Source of the DNA: Gibbsiella quercinecans
Lineage (GTDB): Bacteria > Pseudomonadota > Gammaproteobacteria > Enterobacterales > Enterobacteriaceae
DNA: 64,000 bases
Assembly: GCF_002291425.1 (NCBI RefSeq)
Contig: NZ_CP014136.1
Span: 3,844,001 to 3,908,000 of the forward strand
Reading direction: 5' to 3'
How positions within the stretch are numbered: position 1 is the first letter of the stretch; each line of letters begins with the position of its first letter. The notes below the pieces were generated by a model. The model was not told the origin of the DNA, searched no databases, and saw nothing but the letters and a program-made list of their open reading frames with translations. Made by a program: the position numbers and the translations under genes. Positions 40,653-51,093 of the stretch are shown here, piece after piece.

Positions 40653-41507
40653 ATGTCTACATGGCTTAAACGCCCACGTCGCATAACGCGTGAATGTGCA
40701 ACGCAGGGAGCGTTGCTCAACAAACATCCTCTTTCTTTCTGGGGCATGCTTTTTTTAGCGCCTTTCCTGTTGGCGGGTTGCGCTGAGCGCGCCGTTAGCG
40801 GCAGCCTGGCCCTGCAACAACAAGAAACCATCCCTGACAGCAAAGTGGTGGACTTTCGCCTTGCCGCCTGCGGCACGCTGTGGCAGCTCGATGAACAGGA
40901 AACGCTTGAGAATTCGCTTTACTGGCTGCGCGCCATGGAATGTGCGGAAAGCCTGAGCGCCAATCAGGCGCGAACGCTGGCGAAAACCGTGGAAAATGGC
41001 CACTGGGACGGCGCCTTCAAGCAAGGTATCCTGCTTGGCGCCGCACAGCCCGTGGTGGCAGAGCGCCGCCAACAGGCCGAGCGCGTGAACAGCTACAGCC
41101 TTGAGTTCCCGAATGCGCTGCGCCCGTTGCTGCAGATCTGGAGCCAGCAGCAGGCATTGCAGATAGCGCTGGCCGATGAAAAAGCCCGCTATCAGCGTTT
41201 GCAGGAAAGCAGCGACAGCCAGATTGATGCGCTGCGCCAAAGCCAACTTGGCCTGCAAACGCAACTGCAGGAAACGTCGCGCAAGCTGGAAAACCTGACC
41301 GATATTGAGCGGCGGCTTTCTTCACGCAAACAGTTGCAGGGCGACATTCCGGAAAACGCCACCCGGCCGGATAACAGCGGCAAGGGCAGCGCCCCAGCCA
41401 AAAAAGCGGCGCCGGAATCTATGCCGGAGAAGGGCACGGCGCTGCCGGTAGAGCCTGAAGATAGCGAGACGCCGCTGCCTGACAACAAGGAGTCTGACGC
41501 GCAATGA
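40653..41507 (+). CDS. qseG: QseEF-associated lipoprotein QseG
   Basis: A 284-aa outer-membrane lipoprotein that partners GlrK. A signal region ends in the lipobox LLAGC near residue 43. The middle is alanine/glutamine-rich and helical (a coiled coil at about residues 165-210). The C-terminus is proline/serine-rich and disordered. It overlaps glrR by 4 nt (ATGA), so the three genes form one operon. Confidence 0.9.
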   Translation: MSTWLKRPRRITRECATQGALLNKHPLSFWGMLFLAPFLLAGCAERAVSGSLALQQQETIPDSKVVDFRLAACGTLWQLDEQETLENSLYWLRAMECAESLSANQARTLAKTVENGHWDGAFKQGILLGAAQPVVAERRQQAERVNSYSLEFPNALRPLLQIWSQQQALQIALADEKARYQRLQESSDSQIDALRQSQLGLQTQLQETSRKLENLTDIERRLSSRKQLQGDIPENATRPDNSGKGSAPAKKAAPESMPEKGTALPVEPEDSETPLPDNKESDAQ

Positions 41508-42841
41508 CCGCACGTAAACCGGCCAACCTGTTGTTGGTGGACGACGATCCAAGCCTGCTGAAGCTGCTGGGCATGCGCCTGAGCAGTGAAGGTTTTCACG
41601 TCACCACCGCCGAAAGTGGCCAGGAGGCCCTGCGCCTGCTGGCGCGTGAGCAGATCGATCTGGTGATAAGCGATTTGCGGATGGATGAAATGGACGGCAT
41701 GGCGCTGTTTGCGGAAATCCAGAAGCACCAGCCGGGGATGCCGGTGATCATCCTGACCGCTCACGGTTCGATCCCGGATGCGGTCGCCGCCACCCAAAAA
41801 GGGGTGTTCAGTTTCCTCACCAAGCCGGTGGATCGTGATGCGTTGTACAAGGCGATTGACGAGGCGCTGGCGCTTGCCGCGCCGGCCGGCGATGAAAGCT
41901 GGCGTGAGGATATCATCACCCGCAGCCCGATTATGCTGCGCCTGCTGGAGCAGGCAAAAATGGTGGCGCAGTCTGACGTCAGCGTGTTGATCAATGGCCA
42001 AAGCGGCACCGGCAAAGAGGTGCTGGCCCAGGCAATCCACGGCGCCAGCCCGCGCGCAGGCAAGGCCTTTATCGCCATCAACTGCGGTGCGCTGCCGGAA
42101 CAGCTGCTGGAATCGGAACTGTTCGGCCACGCCAAAGGCGCCTTTACCGGCGCGGTGAGCAACCGTGAGGGGCTGTTCCAGGCAGCGGCGGGCGGCACGT
42201 TGTTCCTGGATGAAATCGGCGATATGCCGCTTTCTTTGCAGGTAAAGCTGCTGCGCGTATTGCAGGAGCGCAAGGTGCGCCCGCTGGGCAGCAATCGCGA
42301 TCTGGACATCGACGTGCGCATTATTTCCGCCACGCACCGCGATCTGCAAAAAGCGATGGCGAAAAACGAATTCCGTGAAGATCTCTACTACCGCCTGAAC
42401 GTGGTTAATCTGAAAATCCCGGCGCTGAACGAGCGTGCGGAGGACATTCCACTGTTGGCGAACCACCTGTTGCGGGTTGCCGCTAATCGGCATAAGCCGT
42501 TTGTGCGCAGTTTCTCTACCGATGCGATGAAGCGGCTGATGACCGCCAGCTGGCCGGGCAATGTGCGCCAACTGGTCAACGTGATCGAACAGTGCGTGGC
42601 GCTGACTTCGGCACCGGTGATCGGCGAAGCGCTGGTCGAGCAGGCGCTGGAGGGAGAAAATACCGCGTTGCCGACGTTTGTCGAAGCGCGTAATCAGTTT
42701 GAATTACACTATCTGCGCAAGCTGCTGCAGATTACCAAAGGGAACGTCACCCAGGCGGCGCGCATGGCGGGCCGCAACCGTACGGAGTTCTATAAATTGT
42801 TATCGCGCCACGAATTGGACGCGAACGATTTCAAAGAATGA
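41504..42841 (+). CDS. glrR: Sigma54-dependent response regulator GlrR (QseF)
   Basis: A 445-aa activator. The receiver domain (1-120) has the phospho-Asp in VISDLRMDEMDG. The AAA+ domain has Walker A GQSGTGKEV, the sigma54-contact loop GAFTGA and Walker B GTLFLDEIGD. The C-terminal Fis-type helix-turn-helix (NVTQAARMAGRNRTEFYKLL) binds TGTC-N10-GACA. Its target, glmY, lies just upstream of its own operon with the three predicted sites. Confidence 0.96.
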   Translation: MTARKPANLLLVDDDPSLLKLLGMRLSSEGFHVTTAESGQEALRLLAREQIDLVISDLRMDEMDGMALFAEIQKHQPGMPVIILTAHGSIPDAVAATQKGVFSFLTKPVDRDALYKAIDEALALAAPAGDESWREDIITRSPIMLRLLEQAKMVAQSDVSVLINGQSGTGKEVLAQAIHGASPRAGKAFIAINCGALPEQLLESELFGHAKGAFTGAVSNREGLFQAAAGGTLFLDEIGDMPLSLQVKLLRVLQERKVRPLGSNRDLDIDVRIISATHRDLQKAMAKNEFREDLYYRLNVVNLKIPALNERAEDIPLLANHLLRVAANRHKPFVRSFSTDAMKRLMTASWPGNVRQLVNVIEQCVALTSAPVIGEALVEQALEGENTALPTFVEARNQFELHYLRKLLQITKGNVTQAARMAGRNRTEFYKLLSRHELDANDFKE

Positions 42842-42972
42842 TGTTTTCTTGCCGGGCCTGCGGTAACGCGGGTTCTCAACAAATGGCCTGGAATGTTTTA
42901 CACTCCGGTTTCTTTTTTTGCGGCATGACCGTTCGTCGTGAATTTGGATCGTATTAAGCGAGATCGAAAACA

Positions 42973-44595
42973 ATGAGCAGATCACTTTCCATCGCTCTGG
43001 CCCAGCTGAATTTGCTGGTGGGCGATATTGAAGGCAACACCGAACGTATGTTGCAAATAGTGCAGGAGCAGCAGGCGGCGGGAGCCGATCTGGTTATGTT
43101 CACCGAACTGGCGCTGTCCGGCTATCCGCCGGAAGACCTGCTGTATCGCGACGATTTCTACCAGCGCTGCGATACGCAACTGGCCCGGCTGCAGCAAGCG
43201 TCCGGCGGGGTGGGGATCCTGGTCGGCCACCCGTGGCGCGAGGACGGGGCGCTGTATAACGCACTGTCGCTGTTCTCTGAAGGGAAACTGCTGGCGCGCT
43301 ACTTTAAACAGCGCCTGCCGAACTACGGCGTTTTCGATGAGAAACGCTATTTCCGTGAAGGCACGGAAAACTGCGTGGTTGAATTGAAAGGCTACCGTTT
43401 GGGGCTGTTGATTTGCGAAGACATGTGGTTCCCGGAACCGGTCGACGCCGCCAGCGCGGCAGGGGCCGAGATCCTGCTGTCTATCAATGCTTCACCGTAT
43501 AATCGTGAAAAACCGTACGTGCGTAAAACGCTGATGGCCGGCCACTGCCAGCGCACCGGGCTGCCGCTGGTATACCTGAACCAGGTTGGCGGCCAGGATG
43601 AGCTGATTTTTGACGGCGGCTCCAAAGTGTTTGACGGCGCCGGCAATATGACTCATCGGTTGGCGGCGTTCGCCGAACAGGTGACGATGCTGCAATTTAA
43701 CGATCTGGCGCCGCAGCCGATGGCGGAACCGGCGGCAGAGCTGCCGGCGCTGGCGCAAATCTACCAGGCGTTGGTGTTGGCTGTGCGTGACTACGTGACC
43801 AAAAATGGCTTCAAGGGGGCGGTGCTCGGCCTGTCTGGCGGTATCGATTCCGCATTGACGTTGGCCATTGCGGTGGATGCGCTGGGCAAAGACAAGGTTC
43901 AGGCGTTAATGATGCCGTTCCGCTACACTGCAGATATCAGCATTGCCGATGCGAAAGAAGAAGCCGAGATCCTCGGTGTGGATTTCGATATCGTCTCGAT
44001 TGAGCCGATGTTTGATGCGTTTATGGGCCAGCTTGCGCCGATGTTTGCCGGCACCGAACGCGACACCACAGAAGAAAACCTGCAAGCGCGTTGCCGTGGG
44101 GTGGTGTTGATGGCGCTGTCCAATAAACGGCGCAGTATTGTATTGACCACCGGCAACAAGAGCGAGATGGCGGTGGGGTATGCGACGCTGTACGGCGATA
44201 TGGCCGGGGGCTTCGACGTGCTGAAAGATGTGCCGAAAACCCTGGTGTTCAAGCTGTCGGAATACCGTAATACCGTCTCTTACGTGATCCCTCAGCGGGT
44301 GATCGATCGTCCGCCATCCGCCGAGCTGGCGCCGGATCAAGTCGATCAGGACAGCCTGCCGCCGTACGATATTCTGGATGCGATCCTGGGCGGTTATGTG
44401 GAGCTTGATAAATCGGTGGCCGATCTGGTGGCCGAGGGCTTTGACGAAGCCACGGTGCGCAAGGTGATCCGCCTGGTAGACATTAACGAATACAAGCGCC
44501 GTCAGGCCCCCGTCGGGCCACGTATCACTGCCCGTAACTTCGGCAAAGATCGTCGCTATCCGATCACATCCGGCTTTGGCCGTAAAAATTGGTAA
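42973..44595 (+). CDS. nadE: Glutamine-dependent NAD+ synthetase
   Basis: A 540-aa two-domain enzyme. The N-terminal nitrilase-like glutaminase (residues 1-250) has Glu in FTELALSGYPPED and Cys in LLICEDMWFPE; the C-terminal synthetase has the P-loop LSGGIDSALTLA. E. coli has only the shorter ammonia-dependent NadE, so this is the other type. Between glrR and glnB it is an insertion compared with E. coli. It may be co-transcribed with glnB, 13 nt downstream. Confidence 0.94.
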   Translation: MSRSLSIALAQLNLLVGDIEGNTERMLQIVQEQQAAGADLVMFTELALSGYPPEDLLYRDDFYQRCDTQLARLQQASGGVGILVGHPWREDGALYNALSLFSEGKLLARYFKQRLPNYGVFDEKRYFREGTENCVVELKGYRLGLLICEDMWFPEPVDAASAAGAEILLSINASPYNREKPYVRKTLMAGHCQRTGLPLVYLNQVGGQDELIFDGGSKVFDGAGNMTHRLAAFAEQVTMLQFNDLAPQPMAEPAAELPALAQIYQALVLAVRDYVTKNGFKGAVLGLSGGIDSALTLAIAVDALGKDKVQALMMPFRYTADISIADAKEEAEILGVDFDIVSIEPMFDAFMGQLAPMFAGTERDTTEENLQARCRGVVLMALSNKRRSIVLTTGNKSEMAVGYATLYGDMAGGFDVLKDVPKTLVFKLSEYRNTVSYVIPQRVIDRPPSAELAPDQVDQDSLPPYDILDAILGGYVELDKSVADLVAEGFDEATVRKVIRLVDINEYKRRQAPVGPRITARNFGKDRRYPITSGFGRKNW

Positions 44596-44599
44596 TTAA

Positions 44600-44947
<348 letters not shown>

Positions 44948-45011
44948 TTTTGCCATCGCGGCTGCGCGCGCTAAACACTGTGCGGCGCGGCCGTCTCCCT
45001 TCCTGTTTATC

Positions 45012-45038
45012 AAGGCGCAGCGTGCTGCGCCTTTCTCA
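45012..45038 (+). terminator. Terminator of nadE-glnB
   Basis: AAGGCGCAGC (45012-45021) pairs with GCTGCGCCTT (45024-45033), followed by TCTCATT. Confidence 0.78.
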
Positions 45039-45217
45039 TTGGTGGCGCGTTTTTCTTTCTTCGCCCGTGTAATCAGACCGCAATCGTTGCAAAACTCGCT
45101 ATTTCCCACTGTTATCATTCGGAAAAAGCGAACGCTATCGCGTTTTTCGCAGGTTACTCGATCGGCCGCAGGCAAATACATATACTCAAACCGTATGTTT
45201 TGTTTGAGGTTCTTGCC

Positions 45218-46138
45218 ATGATGACGTTACGCCAGATCCGCCATTTCATTGCCGTGGCTGAAAATGGCTCAATTTCGGCCGCGGCGCAAACGGTGTTTGT
45301 TTCCCAATCTTCGCTGACGCAAGCGATCCAACAGTTGGAAACCGATATCGGTGTCCGCCTGTTCGATCGTCACGCCAAAGGCATGGAGCTGACGCATCAT
45401 GGCCACCAGTTTTTACGCCAATCCTATTTGATCCTGGCGACCGTCGACAACGCCCGGCGCAGCCTGCAACTGGGCACGGAAAGCCTGACCGGCAAGCTGA
45501 CCATCGGCGTGACCAGCTTGGTGGCCGGCTATTTTCTGGTGGAGCTGTTGAAGCGCTTTCAGTCCGCTTACCCCAACGTCACCCTGCGGGTGATCGAAGA
45601 CGAGCGCCGGTATATCGAGCACCTGCTGGTCAACGGTGAAATCGATATCGGCGTGCTTATTCTATCCAACATCGAAGACCGTGACGCCTTGCAAACCGAA
45701 GTGCTGATGCACTCGCCGTATCGCCTGTGGCTACCGCCGCTGCACCCACTGCTGGAGCATGAGAGCATCAGCCTGGCGGACGTGGCCAAGCAGCCGCTGA
45801 TCCAGCTCAACGTGGATGAAATGGATATGCACGCGCAGCGTATCTGGGCGCGCGCCGGCCTGAAGCCGGATATTGCGATGAAAACCGCCTCGACGGAAGC
45901 GGTACGCAGCCTGGTTGCCGCCGGCATTGGGATTTCCATTCAGCCCGATATGGCCTACCGCGCCTGGTCGCTGGAAGGCAACCTGATTGAAGCGCGCAAG
46001 CTGGTGGACTTGCTGGAACCGCTGGATATCGGCTTGGCCTGGCGGCGTGGCAGCGCGCGGCCGGAGCTGGTTACGCCGTTCCTGACTATTGCTCGGGAAA
46101 ACAGCACGATGAGCGCCGCCGCCAAGCATTCGGTTTAA
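45218..46138 (+). CDS. LysR-family regulator near the polyamine genes
   Basis: A 306-aa LysR protein: an N-terminal winged helix (TLRQIRHFIAVAENGSISAAAQTVFVSQSSLTQAIQQLE, of which SAAAQTVFVSQSSLTQAI is the recognition part) and a C-terminal substrate-binding-like effector domain (residues 90-295). The start is ATG 45218 or the next codon, 45221. It is upstream of and in the same direction as the first aldehyde dehydrogenase. The location suggests control of the polyamine genes; the ligand is unknown. Confidence 0.85.
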   Translation: MMTLRQIRHFIAVAENGSISAAAQTVFVSQSSLTQAIQQLETDIGVRLFDRHAKGMELTHHGHQFLRQSYLILATVDNARRSLQLGTESLTGKLTIGVTSLVAGYFLVELLKRFQSAYPNVTLRVIEDERRYIEHLLVNGEIDIGVLILSNIEDRDALQTEVLMHSPYRLWLPPLHPLLEHESISLADVAKQPLIQLNVDEMDMHAQRIWARAGLKPDIAMKTASTEAVRSLVAAGIGISIQPDMAYRAWSLEGNLIEARKLVDLLEPLDIGLAWRRGSARPELVTPFLTIARENSTMSAAAKHSV

Positions 46139-46238
46139 CCGAACGCGGCGTTCAGTATTTAGAATTTGTTGCCCGCCTTCGTCTCGCCTAGTCTGATAAA
46201 ACCGGCTTATCACATTTAGTTAACAAGGGGGATACGCA

Positions 46239-47702
46239 ATGGTGGATGTGTGCTTCCCGACGGGCTTTACCTGCCAACAGTACATTAATGGGCAATCGGT
46301 GGCTGGCGAAGGCCGGAATGAAAGCATTATCAATCCCGCGACCGGCGAAACGCTGGTTTCCATCGCCGAGGCCTCTTCCGCGCAGGTCGGCCACGCCGTA
46401 CAGGCCGCGCAGCAGGCGTTCAGCCAGTGGGCGCGTACCACGCCGGCCTATCGCTCCTCGCTCTTGTTGCGCATCGCCGACGCCATCGAACACCAGGCCG
46501 AACGCCTGGCGCAGCTTGAAGCGCTCAACTGCGGCAAGCCGCTGCATCTGGCGCTTAATGATGATTTACCGGCCGCCGTCGACGTGTTCCGTTTCTTTGC
46601 CGGCGCCGTGCGTACGCAGCAAGGGCAACTGGCCGGCGAATACATGGCCGGGCACACCTCAATGATCCGCCGCGATCCGCTGGGCGTGGTGGCCTCGATC
46701 GCGCCCTGGAATTACCCGTTAATGATGGCGGCGTGGAAGATTGCGCCGGCGCTGGCGGCGGGCAATACCGTGGTTTTCAAACCGTCTGAACATACACCGC
46801 TGACCATCCTGGCGCTGGTGCCGGCGTTGCAGGAGATTCTGCCGCCCGGCGTCCTGAACGTGGTGTATGGCGGCGGGGAGAGCGTCGGCAGCCATTTGGT
46901 CGGCCACCCGCAGGTGCGGCTGGTGTCGGTTACCGGCGATATCGTTACCGGGCAGAAAATCCTGCAGGCGTCGGTGAAAAACATCAAACGCACCCATTTG
47001 GAACTGGGCGGCAAGGCCCCGGTGATCGTCTGTGACGACGCCGATCTGGATGAGGTGGTCAGCAGTATCCGCACCTTCGGCTATTACAACGCCGGGCAAG
47101 ACTGTACCGCCGCCTGCCGTATCTATGCTCAGGCCGGGATTTATCCACGGCTGGTGGACGCGCTGGGTGAAGCGGTATCCAGCCTGCGCTTTGCCCGCTC
47201 GCGCGACGAAGAAAACGAGATGGGCCCCTTGATCAGCGCACGCCAGCGCGATCGCGTCGCCAGCTTTGTCGAACGTGCGCTCAGCCAGCCGCATATTGAG
47301 CTTATCACCGGCGGCGCCGAACATTCGGGGCCTGGCTTTTACTACCAGCCCACGCTGCTGGCCGGTTGCCGGCAAAGCGACGAAATCGTACAGCGCGAGG
47401 TCTTCGGCCCGGTGGTCAGCGTCACGCGCTTTGAGGCGCTGGAGCAGGCGGTCGACTGGGCGAACGATTCGGAATACGGCCTGGCTTCCTCAGTGTGGAC
47501 ACAGAATATCGATCGGGCGCTGCACATTGCCGCCCATCTGCAATACGGCAGCACCTGGATCAATACCCATTTTACGCTGGTGAGTGAAATGCCCCACGGC
47601 GGCATGAAGCGCTCGGGCTACGGCAAGGATCTCTCCAGCGATTCACTGCAGGACTACAGCGTGGTCAGGCATGTGATGGCGAAAGTTAAACCCGCATTTT
47701 AG
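46239..47702 (+). CDS. Gamma-aminobutyraldehyde-type dehydrogenase (paralogue 1)
   Basis: A 487-aa NAD-dependent aldehyde dehydrogenase. The catalytic Cys is in [15 protein letters not shown] and the general-base Glu in HLELGGKAP. It closely resembles the gene at 51967 in the active-site sequence and in the stretch around FFAGA. E. coli PatD/YdcW, in the same class, oxidises 4-aminobutyraldehyde to GABA in putrescine breakdown. Being separate from the transporter operon's own copy, it may act on a different aldehyde, such as 3-aminopropanal. Confidence 0.85.
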   Translation: MVDVCFPTGFTCQQYINGQSVAGEGRNESIINPATGETLVSIAEASSAQVGHAVQAAQQAFSQWARTTPAYRSSLLLRIADAIEHQAERLAQLEALNCGKPLHLALNDDLPAAVDVFRFFAGAVRTQQGQLAGEYMAGHTSMIRRDPLGVVASIAPWNYPLMMAAWKIAPALAAGNTVVFKPSEHTPLTILALVPALQEILPPGVLNVVYGGGESVGSHLVGHPQVRLVSVTGDIVTGQKILQASVKNIKRTHLELGGKAPVIVCDDADLDEVVSSIRTFGYYNAGQDCTAACRIYAQAGIYPRLVDALGEAVSSLRFARSRDEENEMGPLISARQRDRVASFVERALSQPHIELITGGAEHSGPGFYYQPTLLAGCRQSDEIVQREVFGPVVSVTRFEALEQAVDWANDSEYGLASSVWTQNIDRALHIAAHLQYGSTWINTHFTLVSEMPHGGMKRSGYGKDLSSDSLQDYSVVRHVMAKVKPAF

Positions 47703-47726
47703 CGACTTATAAATTACACCTGATAG

Positions 47727-47786
47727 CTTTCAGGCCGCGGCAAGGCGGCGCACGCACGCCCTAAAAACGCCGTTGTGGCCTGAAAG
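47727..47786. repeat. 10-bp inverted repeat downstream of aldehyde dehydrogenase 1
   Basis: CTTTCAGGCC (47727-47736) pairs exactly with GGCCTGAAAG (47777-47786), around a GC-rich interior that can also fold. Probably a terminator or processing structure before ydcS. Confidence 0.45.
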
Positions 47787-47862
47787 AGAACGGGGATAAA
47801 AACCGCGGCAGCCGTTCCCTGCCGTAATAAAACGCAATATACGCAATACAGGGGAAATTACG

Positions 47863-49014
47863 ATGGGAAAAACCACTACTGTCTCCACGCTCTCCGCACT
47901 CTGTTTCACGGTGCTTTGCGGCCAGGCTCTGGCTGCCGAACTTCCGCAGCAGATTGGCAAGGGCGAAGGGCGCCTGGATATTATCGCCTGGCCGGGTTAT
48001 ATCGAGCGCGGCCAGACCGACAAACAATATGACTGGGTCACCCAGTTTGAAAAGCAAACCGGCTGTGCGGTGAATGTAAAAACCGCCGCCACGTCTGATG
48101 AAATGGTCAGCCTGATGGCCAAAGGGGGCTACGATCTGGTTACGGCCTCCGGCGATGCCTCGCTGCGATTGATTTTCGGCAAGCGGGTGCAGCCGATCAA
48201 TACCGCGCTGATCCCGAACTGGAAAAACATCGATCCGCGCCTGCTGAACGGCCCGTGGTATACCGTTGCCGGTAAAACCTACGGCACGCCTTATCAGTGG
48301 GGGCCGAACCTGCTGATGTACAACACCAAAACCTTCCCTACGCCACCGGATAGTTGGGCGGTGGTCTTCGAACAGCAAACTCTGCCGGACGGCAAAACCA
48401 ACCAGGGCCGCGTGCAGGCCTATGATGGGCCGATTTACATCGCCGATGCGGCGCTGTACCTGAAAACCACCCAACCGCAGCTCGGTATTACCGATCCGTA
48501 CCAATTGAATGAAGAGCAGTACCAGGCCGTGCTGAAGCTACTGCGCAGCCAGCATGCATTGGTGCATCGCTACTGGCATGACACTTCGGTGCAGATGAGC
48601 GACTTCAAAAATGAAGGCATTGTCGCCTCCAGCGCCTGGCCTTATCAGGCCAACGCCCTGAAAGGGGAAGGGCAGCCGATCGCCACCGTCTTTCCGAAAG
48701 AGGGCGTGACTGGCTGGGCCGACAGCACCATGCTGCACGCCGAAGCCAAACACCCGAACTGCGCCTACCAATGGATGAACTGGTCGCTGGAGCCGAAAGT
48801 GCAGGGCGATATCGCCGCCTGGTTTGGCTCGGTGCCTGCGGCGCCCGCCGGCTGCAAGGCCAGCACGCTGCTGGGTGAAAAAGGCTGTGAAACCAATGGA
48901 TTCAACCAGTTCGACAAAATCGCTTTCTGGAAAACGCCACAGGCCCAGGGCGGTAAGTTTGTCCCTTACAGCCGCTGGACGCAGGACTATATCGCCATTA
49001 TGGGTGGGCGTTAA
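47863..49014 (+). CDS. ydcS: Polyamine ABC transporter, substrate-binding protein (YdcS type)
   Basis: A 383-aa periplasmic protein with a signal peptide (cleavage near QALA, residue 24). The mature start includes GRLDIIAWPGYIERG, and GYDLVTASGDASLRLI follows. This is the SBP_bac_8 polyamine-type fold of PotD/YdcS. Gene order with the ATPase and two permeases matches ydcSTUV. It is likely to bind putrescine or spermidine. Confidence 0.9.
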   Translation: MGKTTTVSTLSALCFTVLCGQALAAELPQQIGKGEGRLDIIAWPGYIERGQTDKQYDWVTQFEKQTGCAVNVKTAATSDEMVSLMAKGGYDLVTASGDASLRLIFGKRVQPINTALIPNWKNIDPRLLNGPWYTVAGKTYGTPYQWGPNLLMYNTKTFPTPPDSWAVVFEQQTLPDGKTNQGRVQAYDGPIYIADAALYLKTTQPQLGITDPYQLNEEQYQAVLKLLRSQHALVHRYWHDTSVQMSDFKNEGIVASSAWPYQANALKGEGQPIATVFPKEGVTGWADSTMLHAEAKHPNCAYQWMNWSLEPKVQGDIAAWFGSVPAAPAGCKASTLLGEKGCETNGFNQFDKIAFWKTPQAQGGKFVPYSRWTQDYIAIMGGR

Positions 49015-49121
49015 GGCCGCGTATGCGTAGCCGGCCTGGCTATGGGTGGCACCGTAGGCCGCCTATCCCCCGCCCGGCTGCGCCGCTTTGACGGGTTTCA
49101 GTAAAATTGGGAGCGATGATT

Positions 49122-50147
49122 ATGACCATTGCCGTGCAGTTTATAGATGTTTCTCGGGTTTTCGGCGATGTTCGCGCTGTTGATCGTGTATCCATTGATA
49201 TTCAAGATGGCGAGTTTTTTTCCATGCTCGGGCCTTCTGGCTCGGGCAAAACCACCTGCTTGCGTTTGATCGCCGGCTTTGAACAACCGAGCGCAGGTGC
49301 TATCCGTATCCACGGCCAGGAAGCCGCCGGCCTGCCGCCTTACCAGCGTGATGTGAACACCGTATTCCAGGATTACGCCCTGTTCCCGCATATGTCAGTG
49401 CTGGAAAACGTCGCCTATGGCCTGATGGTGAAGGGCGTGTCCAAATCAGAACGCCTGGCGCGTGCGCAGGAAGCGTTGGAAAGCGTGGAACTGGGTTTTG
49501 TTAGCCAGCGCAAACCGGCGCACCTTTCCGGCGGCCAACGCCAGCGGGTGGCGCTGGCGCGCGCGTTGGTCAACCGCCCGCGGGTGCTGCTGCTTGATGA
49601 ACCGCTGGGCGCGCTGGATCTGAAGCTGCGCGAGCAGATGCAGGGCGAGTTGAAGAAGCTGCAACGCCAGTTGGGGATCACCTTTATTTTCGTTACTCAC
49701 GATCAGAGTGAAGCCTTGTCGATGTCCGATCGGGTGGCGGTATTCAACAACGGCCGCATTGAGCAGGTGGATGCGCCGTGTGAGCTGTATATGCGCCCCA
49801 AAACGCCGTTCGTCGCCGAGTTTGTCGGCACGTCGAACGTGGTGCGCCGCGAACTGGCGCAGCAACTGCTGGGCCAGGGCGCCACTTACTCCATCCGCCC
49901 GGAACATATTCGGCTGTTGGATGGGATGGACGCTGCTCATGGCGATGTGCAGGTGCAGGGCACCTTGCAGGATATTCAATATCAAGGGGCGGCCACACGT
50001 TATGAAATCATGCTGGCTAACGGCGAAAAGCTGTTGGTCAGCCAGGCCAACCCGCAATGGCCTGCAGCGCAACCCTTGCCGACGATTGGCCAACCGGTGA
50101 CCGCCTGTTGGGCGCGTGAGGCGATGGTGGAGCTGGAGGAGAGGTGA
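49122..50147 (+). CDS. ydcT: Polyamine ABC transporter ATPase (YdcT type)
   Basis: A 341-aa protein with Walker A GPSGSGKTT, signature LSGGQRQRVALARAL, Walker B VLLLDEPLGALD and the H-loop in THDQ. A C-terminal TOBE domain follows. I use ATG 49122, which lies 9 nt after GGGAG; an ATG at 49116 is too close to that site. Resemblance to E. coli YdcT is high throughout. The permease gene follows after 1 nt. Confidence 0.92.
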   Translation: MTIAVQFIDVSRVFGDVRAVDRVSIDIQDGEFFSMLGPSGSGKTTCLRLIAGFEQPSAGAIRIHGQEAAGLPPYQRDVNTVFQDYALFPHMSVLENVAYGLMVKGVSKSERLARAQEALESVELGFVSQRKPAHLSGGQRQRVALARALVNRPRVLLLDEPLGALDLKLREQMQGELKKLQRQLGITFIFVTHDQSEALSMSDRVAVFNNGRIEQVDAPCELYMRPKTPFVAEFVGTSNVVRRELAQQLLGQGATYSIRPEHIRLLDGMDAAHGDVQVQGTLQDIQYQGAATRYEIMLANGEKLLVSQANPQWPAAQPLPTIGQPVTACWAREAMVELEER

Positions 50148-50148
50148 G

Positions 50149-51093
50149 ATGGATATGAGCATTGACTGCCCGAGGGCGCGCGGCGGTAGGATGCGTGCGC
50201 TATCAACTTTCCTGTATCGCAAACCCACGCTGTACCTGTCGTTGCTGCTGGTGCCGCCGCTCCTGTGGTTTGGCGCGGTGTATCTGGGATCGCTGCTGAC
50301 GTTGCTGTGGCAGGGGTTTTACACCTTTGATGATTTCACCATGACGGTGACGCCGGATCTGACCTTCGACAACCTGCGTGCGCTGCTCAACCCGGCCAAC
50401 TACGACATCATCGTGCGTACGTTAACGATGGCGATTGTGGTTTCGCTGGCCAGCGCGGTGGTGGCATTCCCCATCGCCTATTACATGGCGCGCTACACCA
50501 GCGGCAAGGTAAAGGCGCTGTTTTATATCGCGGTAATGATGCCGATGTGGGCCAGCTATATCGTCAAAGCCTACGCCTGGACGCTGTTGCTGGCGAAAGA
50601 CGGCGTGGCGCAGTGGTTCCTGATGCACCTTGGCCTGGAGCCGGTGCTGACGGCGATCCTGTCTGTACCCGGCGTGGGCGGCAATACCCTGTCGACATCC
50701 GGGCTGGGGCGTTTTCTGGTGTTCGTCTATATCTGGCTGCCGTTCATGATCCTGCCGATCCAGGCGGCGCTGGAGCGCTTGCCGCCGTCGCTGTTGCAGG
50801 CCTCGGCGGATCTGGGCGCGCGCCCGGCGCAGACCTTTCGCCACGTGATACTTCCGTTGGCCGTGCCGGGGATCGCCGCCGGTTCGATCTTCACCTTCTC
50901 TCTGACGCTGGGGGATTTCATCGTGCCGCAGCTGGTGGGGCCGCCGGGCTACTTTATCGGCAGCATGGTGTATGCCCAGCAGGGGGCGATCGGCAATATG
51001 CCGATGGCGGCGGCGTTCACGCTGGTGCCCATCGTACTGATCGCCATTTATCTTTCCATTGTGAAACGTCTGGGGGCCTTTGATGCACTCTGA
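50149..51093 (+). CDS. ydcU: Polyamine ABC transporter permease 1 (YdcU type)
   Basis: A 314-aa inner-membrane permease with about six membrane segments and the EAA-like loop [20 protein letters not shown] that contacts the ATPase. I use ATG 50149, after the strong GGAGGAGAGGTGAG. Its 3' end overlaps the next permease gene by 11 nt. Confidence 0.9.
   Translation: MDMSIDCPRARGGRMRALSTFLYRKPTLYLSLLLVPPLLWFGAVYLGSLLTLLWQGFYTFDDFTMTVTPDLTFDNLRALLNPANYDIIVRTLTMAIVVSLASAVVAFPIAYYMARYTSGKVKALFYIAVMMPMWASYIVKAYAWTLLLAKDGVAQWFLMHLGLEPVLTAILSVPGVGGNTLSTSGLGRFLVFVYIWLPFMILPIQAALERLPPSLLQASADLGARPAQTFRHVILPLAVPGIAAGSIFTFSLTLGDFIVPQLVGPPGYFIGSMVYAQQGAIGNMPMAAAFTLVPIVLIAIYLSIVKRLGAFDAL

Noticed and set aside
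41192-42571. A 459-codon frame antisense to qseG and glrR
   Set aside because: Both sense genes are recognised and intact; the antisense protein has no recognisable family.
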